From: Escallonia rubra
Lineage: Eukaryota; Streptophyta; Magnoliopsida; Escalloniales; Escalloniaceae
Assembly: GCA_033065855.1 (NCBI GenBank)
Contig: JAVXUO010000586.1
Coordinates: 107,001 to 171,000, forward strand
DNA: 64,000 bases
Direction: 5' to 3'
Shown here piece by piece: positions 46,373-57,697 of this stretch; the first letter of the stretch is position 1; each line of letters opens with the position of its first letter. A model generated the notes under the pieces. That model saw only the letters and a program-made list of their open reading frames with translations, was not told where the DNA came from and did not search any database. A program made the position numbers and the translations under genes.

Positions 46373-48409
46373 TGTGAGAACCCAACATTTTATATGCTTT
46401 GATTTCATATTTAAGTATGATTAGATAAATCACTTTATGATAAAATGGTTATGATGAACTATGCATGATAACATATTTGAATGTATGCTTAAATGTTAGA
46501 CACCTTGAATTGAGTAAATTTTCTAAGAAGGTGAACGAAGTGCTAGAAATGGAAAAGAGTTTGATGTTTAGAAACTTTAAATGATCACTTGGGATGACCA
46601 AAAATATTTTCAGAAGAGTTGGAAACGAAAAAATGGTGAAACCTTCAGCTGGGAGTAACCGGTTGTTGACTGGATTGCCTGTGAATTGTTTTGCTTTTTT
46701 GCAAAGAATTGTGCCACCTCATGCTTATTACATGTCAACGTATCATTGTGACATGTCGTGCTTCGAGCCTTATCCTGCTTTGCTTAGCCTTCTCGTATTT
46801 GCTAGGTGGCACAACTTTGTCTCTGTCACCATGTGCTTTGAGCCTTGTCGTGCTTACTAGGTGGCACAACCGTGTCTTGCCACCTCATGCTTCCAGCCTT
46901 GTCATGATTGCTTAGCCTTGTCGTGCTTGCTAGGTGGCACAACTGTGTCTTGCCACCATGTGCTTTGAGCCTTGTCGTGCTTGCTAGGTGGCACAACCGT
47001 GTCTTGCCACCTCGTGCTTAAAGCCTCATCGTGCTTGACTTTTCCACCTCTTCACCTCCACTTGACACCTCCTACTTGCTTCTAATTTGATATAAAAGAC
47101 CCAATTGACATGCTTAAATTCTCTTACCTCGTTTTTGAGAGAAAAGTGCAAGAAAAGCAACCAAAAACCTCACAAAATCTAGAATTAAGGCTTATTTTTT
47201 AAAAGGAACCTTAAGCAGTTGATTTGGAAAGTTTCTATGAGCTTCAAACAGTGTTTTGAACGTGTTTTGAGGAGTATTTTGAAGGTGTTTCAAATCTGAA
47301 AATTGGGTTCTTTCATCTCTTCTTTAAGGTAAGATAGTTAAAGCTTTTTAATGGGCTTTTAAGACATGAATATGGATATATGCTGTGTTAGCGTAACTCT
47401 TTTAGTATGAATTCCTTATCAAACTTTTAAATACGTGTTAGAGACTTGTTAATAAGTGAATCTATTCATGTTTAACATATTGGAGGTTATGGAGGACGTG
47501 AAATAGGTTATGCTAGATGTGAATTATAGAATTATGTCAAATTAGACATGGTTAGAATATGATTTTGGACATGTTTGTTAAGTTCTATAATTGAAACTCA
47601 TTTGCTGAATATAAATGATTATGTTACATGTCCAAGATGTTATGAAGATGATGTTACATCATTTCATTGTAAGGGATGGTTGATATATTGTTGATGATTA
47701 TTATGTTACCACTTTCAAATGATTGGGTTTATTTGATTGTGTTTGAGTAGCGGTGCACCGTATGAGCCGAACAATTGTATCTATGACTGCTACTTGAGGC
47801 AGTATCGATGTTCAATTGTTTTCAGTTACTTTGCCTTTGGCCGGGGCAAAGGTTATGATCTTATATCCCAGGTGTGGTGACATAAGGGTGGTCTATTGAT
47901 GGGACTGAATTCGGGAATGGTAAACTCTTGAAATGCTCAACTAAGTGTGAACATTTGATATGTGTAATATGCACATGTAGAACTGCTTAATGTGATTGAA
48001 TTGCAATAGCATGCATTATCAGTATTCTTGAGTTGAAAGTTACATTAAATGTCTTTGATTATCTTATTGAGCTAGTGGACTGACGGATTTTTACTCATAA
48101 TAACATTTTAGATCAAGGAGCCGGTCCCTCGAAAGGCAAAGAGAAGGTGTGAGGCACGGTGAGAAGACGGGCAAGGGGTCACTTGTACATTTGTGAATTA
48201 AGTTGTACTTAAATAGTACAGTATGTCAACTTTGAGATCTGACAGAGAGCTTACTAGGTGTGTTTTGTAATAGTAAACTCTTTAATTTTGTATAATATGG
48301 TTTAATTATCAAGTGAGTTAGAATGAGTGGAATTATCAATATGATGTGATTAGCTGATATGTCGTAATGCTCCAGCCGGGTTGAGATAACCTTAAGTTGG
48401 GGCGTTACA
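46373..48409 (+). mobile_element. Nested solo LTR with perfect TACGT target duplication
   Basis: Starts TGTGAGAACCCAACATTTTA and ends TTGGGGCGTTACA, flanked on both sides by TACGT (46368-46372 and 48410-48414). A TATA-like GATATAAAAG at about 47089-47098 agrees with forward orientation. No coding region is present. Confidence 0.9.
46690..47045 (+). repeat. Tandem array in the nested LTR
   Basis: About five imperfect units near 62 bp with TTGCCACCTCATGCTT, GAGCCTTGTCGTGCTTGCTA and GGTGGCACAACCGTGTC. Confidence 0.85.
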
Positions 48410-49339
48410 TACGTACTTGGATTTAAGCGACTCAATTTCTGTTGAATTCGTCTCTTCGTTCTCTCCGGTTTGAGTCTAAGATCGGATATTTTCTGAAATC
48501 ATTTAGTCATTTTTTTTAGGTTCAAAGTTTTGATGCGTTGTGACTCTTATAACTTTAAGATACTTCGATATCCATTAGATCCTTTGAATTGAACTAATGT
48601 TTAGAACCTTCACATGCGTAAGTTAACGTGATGACATGACATGATATGTCAATTGCTACCGATATGCAAACTTTGAACTTAAAACCTTCACGTACTTTAG
48701 TTAACGTGCTTTACGCTCACGTATTTCGTGATTGTATCGTATTTGATTATTAATTTAATTATTCAAATGTGACACTTTGACGTTGATTTGATCTTTGATT
48801 GGGTTAATATCCCGAAATGAGATTTGTGGGGCTAAGATTATTTTTTGTGTCTGCACTTCGTTTTGATATGTTTCGTTTTGACTCAGCTACATGTTATTGA
48901 ATACATGCGTTGTATTCCGTGGGTGTGTTTGTGTGATCTTTGCTGAGTTTTGTGCTTACCCATCTTTCTCTCCCCATTTTAGGTAATTAAGCTGAGACGG
49001 CTTAGAGGAGTTAATAGCATTATTCTTAAGCTTGGAGTTGAACTTTAATTGATAACTTTCTTAGTAGCTTTGCAATAAGAACCATGTAATAGTTTTTGAT
49101 TTAGTGACTTTTGGTACCCCAATGGTTGGGAAATGATTATTGTTATCAAACTTCCGCTGCAATTATTAGACGTTGATGAGGAACTTGAATGCCTTTGATT
49201 TCAGATATGATTTAAAGCTTTGATTACCTCTTGAGGTCATATTTTTTGTAAGATGCTTTGAGTATTATATTTCTCGTAAGCAAGAATATTTAAAATAGTA
49301 TACGAAGGTCCGCCTCCAGGTCGGGGGCGTGACACGTTG

Positions 49340-50554
49340 GATCCTCTTCGTTCTCCATCCTCACGGAACACAAAATTTATGATGCAGCCATTCCTTTACT
49401 CTCATCATCACCAGCATGTATATTCTCTTTCTGTTGACAGAGCCATGTACCCTTTGTCCTTATGGCCCTGTCTACATTCTTCAATTTTTTTTACCCTTCT
49501 TCTTCATCCGTGTAAAGATGCATGTCGATGCTTCAACCTCGCTCTTGTTAGATCTTAGTGAAATCTCTTACAGAATGTTCTCATCATAGACTTATCGATC
49601 CGTCACCGAGTCATCCAACGAGATAATTAAGAAACCATCAACAACACCCCACTAACCACCGTCCACCCGTTCACTAACCGAAAGCCACCAACCGCATCCC
49701 CAGTTTATTGAACTGTAAGCAGAGTAAGGCCACCGGAGATCAAGTACACGAGATCTCATTAATGAAAACTCAAAGCGCATGCATGACTTTACAATCCAAG
49801 AAGCAGGGATGGAGATAGCTAGATGGCAGAGGTTATAAGCAGTTAGTTAAAGGCGCAGGTAATGAATGGGCTTGTTCTGGCATAAGACTGACCACCATCC
49901 CAACAGCCACGAAACACTCACCCAGCGCCACCATCAATTAGCCCCATAGACCAACCACACACTACCAGCCAAACCCCAATCGCCACAACGCCAAGCCAAG
50001 CAGGCCACCATACCATTAGCCACCAGGCACCATGCCAACAGCCATCTACCACAGCCCCACCGGCCACCAACCCAATCCCCACCAACCATTATGCCAACGG
50101 CCCACCGCCAACGGACTTGTTCACAATTTGGCACAGGTAGGGTTCTTGATGTTTGCAAGAGAGTCTATCAATATTTGCTTTTTCTTTCTTTCTTTTTTCT
50201 TCTTCCTTTTTTTTTTTTTTTGGTTCTTGGGTTCTTATATTTATGTGAACATTTGCATCTGAGAGAGTTTGATGCCTCGAAGTTAGATACGGGAGTTCAG
50301 AAGTTTCATCAAAAGAATGAGGTCAAGTACTTTTTTGTCCTAATTCGGGGCCAAAACTGAAAAGGTCCAAAAAAACCGAACAAGAACAGAGATTGAACGC
50401 GTTCTTTTTTTTATATTCTTTTTATAAAAAAGAAAGATCAAAAATCAACATTATCGAACGCCACCTGAGATACTAAAAACCAAACTTCAAACATATTTGA
50501 AAATTAGGAATATAAAGAAATGAAAAATGTTAGAGATAATAGGAAAGGATGAGT
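49340..50554. other. Intergenic, Pro-codon-rich tract and T-rich tract, no supported gene
   Basis: CCA-rich low-complexity sequence at 49880-50110 and a T run at 50208-50221. Open frames here are short and without domains. Confidence 0.5.
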
Positions 50555-50840
50555 GTCATTACTATAATGGACAAAATTAGGACTCCTATCCTGTTTGCAT
50601 TTTATTATAACGTGGTCCTAGAAGGGGGATCATTACCATTGATCATTATTATTGGTCATAAAACTACAGGAACTACAACGAAAGCAACGTGGGCCGTCCT
50701 CCCATTATGTATCACCGGACTTGTTCCAAGTTAATGTTGCTTCTTATCAAAAGCAAACAGCTGTACTGGTTTTTATTTGCCAACGCGGTCTTGGACACTT
50801 TCCACATACTTCACAGGACGGCAGAATATCCACCTAGTAC

Positions 50841-50848
50841 TATAAATA
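50841..50848 (+). promoter_or_regulatory. TATA box of germin-like gene 2
   Basis: TATAAATA, 122 bp before the ATG. Confidence 0.75.
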
Positions 50849-50962
50849 GAAGATGCGGGCGTGCATGGTTCTTCCACAACTCAAAACTCACATTGTCATA
50901 GAAGCTCTACTAGCACTTCTTTCGGAATCTAGAAGCCTTTCTTTGGTGTAATTACGTATTCA

Positions 50963-52154
50963 ATGGCTGATAGTGTTCTCCTGTTAGGACTTGTTGGTCT
51001 TTGTTTCTGTTTGGCCACGGCATCTGATCATAGTCCTCTACAGGATTTTTGCGTTGCAGACTCAAGCAGCAACGGTACGGTATTGAAATACTTGTAAACA
51101 ACGCGATTTTAGTTTTTTTGTATGCGTAATACATCAATACACTCTTCAAACTACAGGTTTGAACAACGGGCTACTGCGGGGAGAATTTTGCCAACCTCCC
51201 ATTGGCCGTTAAATGATTACTTTTGTTGCTAACGAAACATCGAGTGTACATTTTAAACGGCAATAGGCCCCTTTAGGAGCAAACGTTGCCGAGGATTGCT
51301 CAGGCTTGTTAATATTTGAGGGCCGTTTAACTGCATTAGCCATCATCTTCATCATTGATCATGCAAAGGAATTTAGACATTGACTGGTTCACTTGATCAA
51401 TTATTCATTGTTGACCGAAAATAGAGGTAGACAGATGCAATAGCGCCTAATGCAGCTTGGCTAAGGAGCCTGATCCGCATCTTGTACTTACTTTAACCTA
51501 TGCGCATCTGTTTGTTTTCTCAGATCTCTGTAACTTTTATGATGTTTCCTTCCTTGTCATTGTGCCTAATTAACATATAGCTCATAAATTAATTAATTTG
51601 TTTCTTCGTCAATGGCAGTGCTAGTGAATGGCCTTACTTGCAAAAGTCCCAGCTTGGTTCAAGCTAGTGACTTCTCCTTCAGTGGACTTCACATGGCGGG
51701 CAACACATCTAACGCAGTGGGCTCCAAGGTGACACCAGTAACCGTAGCTCAGTTGCCCGGGCTAAACACGCTTGGCATCTCACTCGTCCGTATCGACTAT
51801 GCACCATGGGGAATCAACCCTCCACACACCCACCCTCGTGCATCTGAAATCCTGACCGTCCTTGAAGGAAGCCTTGAAGTCGGATTTGTCACGTCTAACC
51901 CTGAAAACCGTCTTATCTCCAAAGTGCTTCAGAAGGGTGACGTGTTTGTGTTCCCAGTTGGGCTCATACATTTCCAACGAAATGCAGGACAAGTTAATTC
52001 TGTGGCAATTGCTGCTCTCAGCAGCCAAAATCCTGGTGTCATTCCTATTGCAAACACGGTCTTCGGTTCAAACCCAGATATCTCGAGTGATATTCTAGTT
52101 AGGGCTTTTCAGTTGGACAAGAACGTAGTTGGTAGCATTCAGTCAAAGTTCTGA
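50963..52154 (+). CDS. GLP: Germin-like protein 2 (cupin, secreted)
   Basis: Exons 50963-51074 and 51619-52154 with a 544-bp GT-AG intron; 215 residues, the same exon lengths as gene 1. Signal peptide at residues 1-21 ([17 protein letters not shown]), QDFCVAD with Cys30, Cys45, the cupin box with His107, His109 and Glu114, and [14 protein letters not shown] with His155. The second exon differs from gene 1 at about 10 of 178 residues, for example His162 to Gln and an Ile/Leu change next to the barrel; no metal ligand is changed. Both the promoter block and TATA position are conserved, so similar expression is likely. Secretion to the cell wall is inferred from the signal peptide; enzymatic activity cannot be assigned. 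It is separated from gene 1 by about 30 kb of transposons, so the pair probably began as a tandem duplication. Confidence 0.96.
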
Positions 52155-52869
52155 AGAAGAATTGACCTCCATCAGAAAAGAAGCAAACTAGCTTCGAAGT
52201 TTGATTTTACTCTTCGATCTGTAGTTTTATTTTCCTTTTTTGTTTTTAGTATGGTCTCTGTGTCCTCATTGAGTTGTTCTTGAGTGACCAACCAGTTGTT
52301 AAATATGTTTAGCTGTGGACGCTAATTGTTTGTTTTGCTGCAAATGTTTGAATGCCGTGATATGCCATATTTTCTTCGTCTTATAAAGTGTTCGTCAGAC
52401 ATAGTTTGGTTCCACTTCCTCTCAATAAAGTTCCTAGTGCTGAAGATCAAGTGATTAGTAGCAGTTGGCAGTGACAATTTTAGTTTACTAATGTTAATGT
52501 TTTTCTGAATGGTAATAGTTTCACAAAAATACGAGTAACGAAAATGTATCGGCATCCCTTGTTTCTATGGTGCACATGCCAACACGAGCAAAATCAATCT
52601 GTTGCAAAAAGTTCAAGGCGAAGATACTCTTGGGGGAGATCCATGACCCAAAAAGCCAAATAAATAGGTTATCCACGCAATATTGAAAGCTCCTAGTTGT
52701 ATATGAACACAAGTCAAAAAACTTATAGACCATCTTTGTAATGAAAATTAATTCTTTTGGTGTCATGAGAATAATTTCCTAGGATGTCTAGCTTTATCTT
52801 CCCACGTACAATCTGTCTTATGATGAATGGTAAATAAGAAGGTGTTTATCCAAGAAACCAAAATGAACC

Positions 52870-52968
52870 CCAAAGGGTGGTGGAGTGGCAAAGGACTTGG
52901 AGGTGCTTGAGAATCCCCGTACTAACGATGCTATATAAATTACAGTTCTAACTATTTAAAGAAAAAAA
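52870..52968 (+). mobile_element. Short tRNA-derived SINE
   Basis: An A-box-like GGTGGAGTGG (about 52878) and a B-box-like GCTTGAGAATCCC (about 52906) are spaced as in pol III promoters, followed by an A-rich tail. The element is flanked by the direct repeat AAGAAACCAAAATGAACC (52852-52869) and AAGAAACCAAAATAGAACC (52969-52987), the target duplication expected for LINE-mobilised SINEs. Confidence 0.75.
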
Positions 52969-53209
52969 AAGAAACCAAAATAGAACCAACTCAAAAGCAG
53001 CAGAATTAGGATTATACTTAGAATCATGAAAACGGGGACTTATATGGCCAAGCTCAAAATGATTCCGTCACATCAAATACAACAACACATGATTGTCTGT
53101 GGGAACAAAAAGTTGTACAAAGCTATGACAGCACCCTATACCGAGCTCGGTACCGTCGCAGACAACACCGGAAATACACTTAAACACAGACGTAACTGCT
53201 AAACGTTGA

Positions 53210-53674
53210 TTAGTAACTGGCATACCTGTTGGTAACAGCACAACTTCTGCTTCTTGTGAACAAGAAATCACTCTTCAACTCGATTCCTTCTTCCTCAAAT
53301 TCATAAGATCTCTCTTCCTCTATAGTTCCTATCCTTCCTAACCCAATACTAAAACTCCTATCTAGTCTGCCATGCCCAGCCATCGATTCTCGTCTCTCAA
53401 TCTCCACCTTACTACCAACGCTCCCCCTCTCCGATACTGATCGAATAAGCACCCGAAGCCTGTCACTGCAGTCGTTGGTTATCGTTGAACTTGGGGCGAA
53501 ATTCCTAGGAGCAGCATGGGTCATTGGAGCGGCACCGCCTTGGACGTTGCAGTAACCAACCTTTCCATCAATGTTAAACATGCTATCCACGTAGAAGTCT
53601 CTAGCTTTTCTCAAAAGTCTCCTTGGTGCGCCTATGAAATGCTTCAACTTGCTTTGCTTGTTTTCCTGTTTCAT
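53210..53674 (-). CDS. Small plant-specific protein with a KARDFYV motif, function unknown
   Basis: An intact 154-residue frame with one exon. The N-terminus is basic (KQSKLKHFIGAPRRLLRKAR) and contains KARDFYVDSM; the middle has SDRLRVLIRSVSERG; the C-terminal part holds RSFSIGLGRIGTIEEERSYE followed by FTRSRSCAV. This order (basic helix with ARDFYV, Ser-rich spacer, short GRID-like block, acidic stretch, RSRS end) is what I remember of a plant-only family of unknown function; I cannot give it a name. No signal peptide or membrane segment is seen. A minus-strand TATATATA at 53758-53766 is about 85-90 bp upstream of the ATG, a normal promoter distance. It lies between an intact and a broken germin-like gene, in the host gene island. 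I rate it a real gene. Confidence 0.78.
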   Translation of the reverse strand: MKQENKQSKLKHFIGAPRRLLRKARDFYVDSMFNIDGKVGYCNVQGGAAPMTHAAPRNFAPSSTITNDCSDRLRVLIRSVSERGSVGSKVEIERRESMAGHGRLDRSFSIGLGRIGTIEEERSYEFEEEGIELKSDFLFTRSRSCAVTNRYASY

Positions 53675-53757
53675 ATTTGCGATTTACACTTCGGTTTTCC
53701 TTTGGTTGAAATAACTACAGGAAAACTTAAATGAAGAGATTCCAGTGAGAACTTAGC

Positions 53758-53766
53758 ATATATATA
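53758..53766 (-). promoter_or_regulatory. TATA box of the KARDFYV gene
   Basis: Alternating TA core reading CATATATATATGC, on the minus strand upstream of the start at 53674. Confidence 0.6.
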
Positions 53767-53799
53767 TGTGCGTAAGGATGGGGATGAGAGCTTGTAAGG

Positions 53800-55167
53800 G
53801 GTGGTCAGATTCCTCTTTAGGACTCTTTCCAGACCTCATATGCATCAGAAAAAAATAAGACAAGAGACAAAAATGGCGTCAATGAGGGAGAGAGAAGGTA
53901 AAAGAAGAGCAAAACTCTTGCAAGATCTATGTAGACTATTGTAAATAGTCCGTGTTTACGTCGTCTAGTGTTATTGCCTACTTGTTGGATGATCCTCATA
54001 ATTGTCTCATCTTTGTCTACTAGATTGCAAGGATGCTTAATGAAGCAACTTAACAAAGCAAACGCGAGTGTGCTCATTGAGTAAATTAATTGGCTCCTAA
54101 TTTCTCTGAAACTGATCGGTTTGACTGTAATGCTTACTGAAGAAAATGATTATCAGACATCCCATTTTTGTTTACACTCAACTCGGTTGAATATGCATTA
54201 TACTCGGAGCATAATTCTGGGTATTTTGGTAGTGGACAACATATCTTTCGCAATAATCTTTGAACGGCTTGTTGTTAGTGTCTGCATTACGTAGGTATTC
54301 TCGCGACGTTTGCGAGAATCTGAAGAGCTGCACACTAAAAGTGCGTTCTGCGTGTATATGTCGCGACTTCATACCGGTCCGACTTCTTAGGTTTGCCAAG
54401 GTTCGCCTTGGAAAAACAGTTTGCTCTAACTCCACTTTTCGGCGAACCTTGGGCAAACCTAATATGGGCCTGATCTGCTGCTACTGGAGTGGTGAGAAAG
54501 GGTAGGCAGATGATGGGAGTAGCGAACCTTTGCTCTATTGTTTATATTACTTTTAATAACGTATTTTATCAAGATCCACCAGGGTGTATACCAGTGGTTT
54601 TATTTTTGAGTTTAATACTTTGGATTCATCATGTTGAGTTATTACATAAACAGTCATGGCAACTTCTAAACCTTTTGTCAATTTTGGAGGGAGGTTCCGG
54701 AAAGTAGTTTATGTTTTTGGTGCAAGTATGTTCTGCCCAAAAGATTTCCTTGCTCTTGTAACTTGTTCTCTCTAATAATACAATGTTTTTACTACTTCAA
54801 CAAAAAAAAAATGTTTTTGAGACCCCTCAAACAAATAGTAGCTTATCGGTATCAGATTTTTTCAGAGTACAAAGCTCACCCGAGCCTACACTATTGAGAG
54901 GAGAGAGGTTAGGATTGGCTCATGTGTCAAGTGACTTCTTCATTTTCCAGTGAGTAAACAAATTAACAAAACAAAGCACAACATTCATGAGCAGAAATAC
55001 TGCACAATAGCTTCATTTATTTTTCTAGAAAAACCTCATAGAATTATTGATACAATGAATAAAGAATCACAAAACAAAAATGGAAAGCATAGAAATATTG
55101 GTGGACTCGAGCCACCTCACTAACAGTTCCACACTTCTTGACTTGGCCCTCTCGGACCAGAGTTTGT
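53800..55167. other. Intergenic between the KARDFYV gene and the germin-like pseudogene
   Basis: No supported gene; the short frames at 53817-54077 and 54178-54707 lack domains. A strong hairpin is annotated separately at 54389-54460. Confidence 0.5.
54389..54460. repeat. Inverted repeat, ~19-bp stem, ~34-bp loop
   Basis: AGGTTTGCCAAGGTTCGCC at 54389-54407 and its inverse with one extra base at 54441-54460 would form a near-perfect hairpin. It may be the core of a small foldback element or a terminator-like structure. Confidence 0.7.
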
Positions 55168-55901
55168 TTAGAATTTTGACTGCATTTGGCTGACAATGTT
55201 GTTGTCTATTTGGAAAGCCTTTGTGAGAATATCACTTGGGATAGAAAATACCGCATTTGCTATGGTGATGACACCGGGGTTTGGACTGCTGAGAGCAGCA
55301 ATAGCAACTGTGTTACCACTTCCCACATTCCATTGGAAGTGCATAAGACCCTCCGGGAACACGAATAGTACCTTTGTGATGAGACGGTTTTCCGGGTTGG
55401 ATGTGACAAATCCTACCTGGAGGCTGCCATCAACGACGGTCAAATTTCACTAGCACGGGGGTGTGTGTGGGGAGGGTTGATACCCCATGGTGCATAGTCG
55501 ATACGGGCCATCGAGATTCCAAGAGTGTGAGTCCTGGTAATTGAGCTACGGTAACTGGAGTGACCCGCGATCCAACAGCATTTGATGTGCTCCCTGTCAA
55601 ATGGAGTCCGCTAAAGAAGAAACCGTTTGCTTGAACCAGCTTGGGATCCTTGCAAGCTAGACCATTCACCATGACTGCCATGTTTAAAAATGAGATTAAA
55701 AATGACACACATGCATGAAGCCAAAAACCATTAATATTGCTAGACCTAATTATAATTTTTTTTAAAAGCAAGTCCGTTGATTGTCATACCTGGGCTATTA
55801 GGGGCTGCTACACAAAAATCCTGAAGAGGACTATAATCAGATGCCAAAGTGGCAATACAAGTTGCAACCAAGAGCCCTAACAAAAGAAAACAAGCAGCCA
55901 T
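55168..55901 (-). pseudogene. Germin-like pseudogene
   Basis: Exon 1 is 55790-55901, exon 2 is 55168-55674, with a 115-bp GT-AG intron at the same codon as in the intact genes. The signal peptide (LLLGLLVATCIATLAS) and QDFCVA are intact. Exon 2 keeps family sequence throughout but has two one-base losses, one just after QLPGL (about 55533) and one at the start of the TVVDG segment (about 55444), which put the cupin box out of frame. An in-frame 15-bp loss also removes the KGDV-containing residues before [10 protein letters not shown], and a few residues near NAVF are missing. The gene is on the opposite strand to the intact pair. The shorter intron and greater divergence make it an older paralogue. 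A full-length product is not possible. Confidence 0.92.
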
Positions 55902-56008
55902 TTGGGAGTGTCTCTGAGTATCAAAGGGAGGAGAGGGCTGAAGAGATATTTACTGATTCTGATGCACAAAGGAGATTTGAGTTGTAAGCAAGTAGAACAT
56001 TCTGCTGC

Positions 56009-56016
56009 CTTTATAG
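56009..56016 (-). promoter_or_regulatory. TATA box remnant of the germin-like pseudogene
   Basis: CTATAAAG on the minus strand about 110 bp before the old ATG, the same spacing as in the intact genes. Confidence 0.6.
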
Positions 56017-56109
56017 ATAGACAAGCAGAGGGGCGAGACCGCGAGAGTCTCCCATATTGCCATCCTATCACCTACATGTTGAATAAGTCTTGTCCTATAA
56101 TGCTTGTCT

Positions 56110-57130
56110 AAATGGTAAAAGAACCATCTCTTTACTTAAATATGCATATTTAGGCTTAGAGATTGGACTTGGTCCGCCATTTATAGAGCCTTCACTTCAT
56201 CATGCAGTTACCCGCACGGCCACTAGTTTCTTGGTCCGCCGACGCATTTATCGTAGATGTCACAAAGGCCATAAAGAAGAGAACAGACCATACAAACATG
56301 TATCAACAAAATTCATGACATGCGTAACTATAAGGCCTTTTGTGTGCATATATAATCATGATATGAAAAGTTTGTGTTCTTTATGTTTCGGTTAGGGGCG
56401 GGCAATGCACGTGAGATCTATATGATAACCTAATGCAAACTAACTTTCTTATGTATGTGGGGATTTGTTATGGGTGCAAAATAATCATGGTTAAAGTAAT
56501 TTTCTTCATATAAGAAATAATTGCAACCTATTGTTTACCATTAGAAGTCCCTTTACCATAGATGCGTCCTCTTTTGTTCTATTATTTGGTGCAGGCTATT
56601 GATACTGGCCATATTGTTGTTGAACTAGAAAGAAAAATTTTGACGGCAACCCGAGTTGTAAGAAGAGCGTACAATCTTCTGATGCAGCGATAAATGATGG
56701 TTGCTAAACATGTTTAGTAGATTGTGAATAGTGAGGCTAAAAATTTACTATTAAGAATTGCTAAAGGTGCTTTAAAAATGTCACTGACTATGTTTAACAA
56801 CATCATATGGGGGTTTATAGGCTAATCTTATCACCTGGTTTGCAGCTAAAATCTTCCGGTTCGAAATGATCATCACCAAGTACTTTTAATGGCATATATG
56901 ATACCACTTTAGTGATTAGTAAAAATTAGTCATTGGAACATTGTCACTAAAGTTAAAGCCTACGTGTACTACTAATGAATCTTTGCAATGGTGTTCTCGA
57001 GCACCAAGTTCGGTCCGAGTAAATTTTTCTTTTCTGATTGCTTTAAAGATGGTTGTTTTGGGGAAGAAGACGATCACGATGCGACAGAGTATTCGACATT
57101 TTTGGTCGTTTTTGAGAATTCATGTTTAGT
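56110..57130. other. Intergenic, nothing recognised
   Basis: Short frames only. No repeat structure or domain stood out. Confidence 0.45.
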
Positions 57131-57697
57131 TTATGGCTTAATTTTACGCTACACCCTGTACTTAGGGGTCATTTGCACCCAGCACCCTAAGGTTTTAAAA
57201 TTGGCACCCAACACCAAAAAATTCAAAAATCTTGACTGCTATCGCCAAATGACGGTCAAAATATATGTTGACCAAACGACTGTTAATTTTTTAAGGGCAA
57301 AAATATCTCATCAACCAACCAAAGCTTACATGTCACCACAGTCAGCTTTACATGTCCTAATTGGCACTCCACGTCATTTCCCTCCAACGGCTCTCTCCTC
57401 CCACATAATATGGTTCAAACGGCTACCTGGGTGTATAGAAGCTCACGCAGATGAGACTCACGCACACCCACACACATACAGACTCAGACCGTAGCTGCCA
57501 TTAAAGGGAAGAAGAACTCAAGTTTAACGAGCAAAACACGAAGGCAGGGGCAGATTACTGTATGGCTTTATAAGTAGGATTTATTTAGAAGTAGGGTTTT
57601 TTTGTGATTTGGGGATTTTAGGGATTTCGGGCTTGGCTGTGTTGAACTGATGTAAATTGGTTTTAGGACTTTCAATTACGAGGAACAGGGTGTGGAG

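Larger units (their letters stand above)
45519..49334 (+). mobile_element. Solo LTR, forward orientation, with another solo LTR nested inside
   Basis: Starts TGTAATACCCCAAATAATAT and ends CAGGTCGGGGGCGTGACA. Flanks CGCTG (45514-45518) and CGTTG (49335-49339) differ at one position. It is the opposite-orientation relative of 14690-17479. Without the nested insertion (46373-48409) it is about 1.77 kb. Confidence 0.87.
50555..52560 (+). repeat. Duplicated block carrying germin-like gene 2
   Basis: Partner of 18640-20610, similar through promoter, exons, intron and 3' flank. Confidence 0.85.

Noticed and set aside
52521..52766. 81-codon minus-strand frame downstream of germin-like gene 2
   Set aside because: No domain, no conserved match to the flank of gene 1 and no promoter; kept as intergenic.
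52860..52925. A tRNA gene
   Set aside because: Only A- and B-box-like motifs are present; arms do not pair into a cloverleaf and an A-rich tail with target duplication indicates a SINE.
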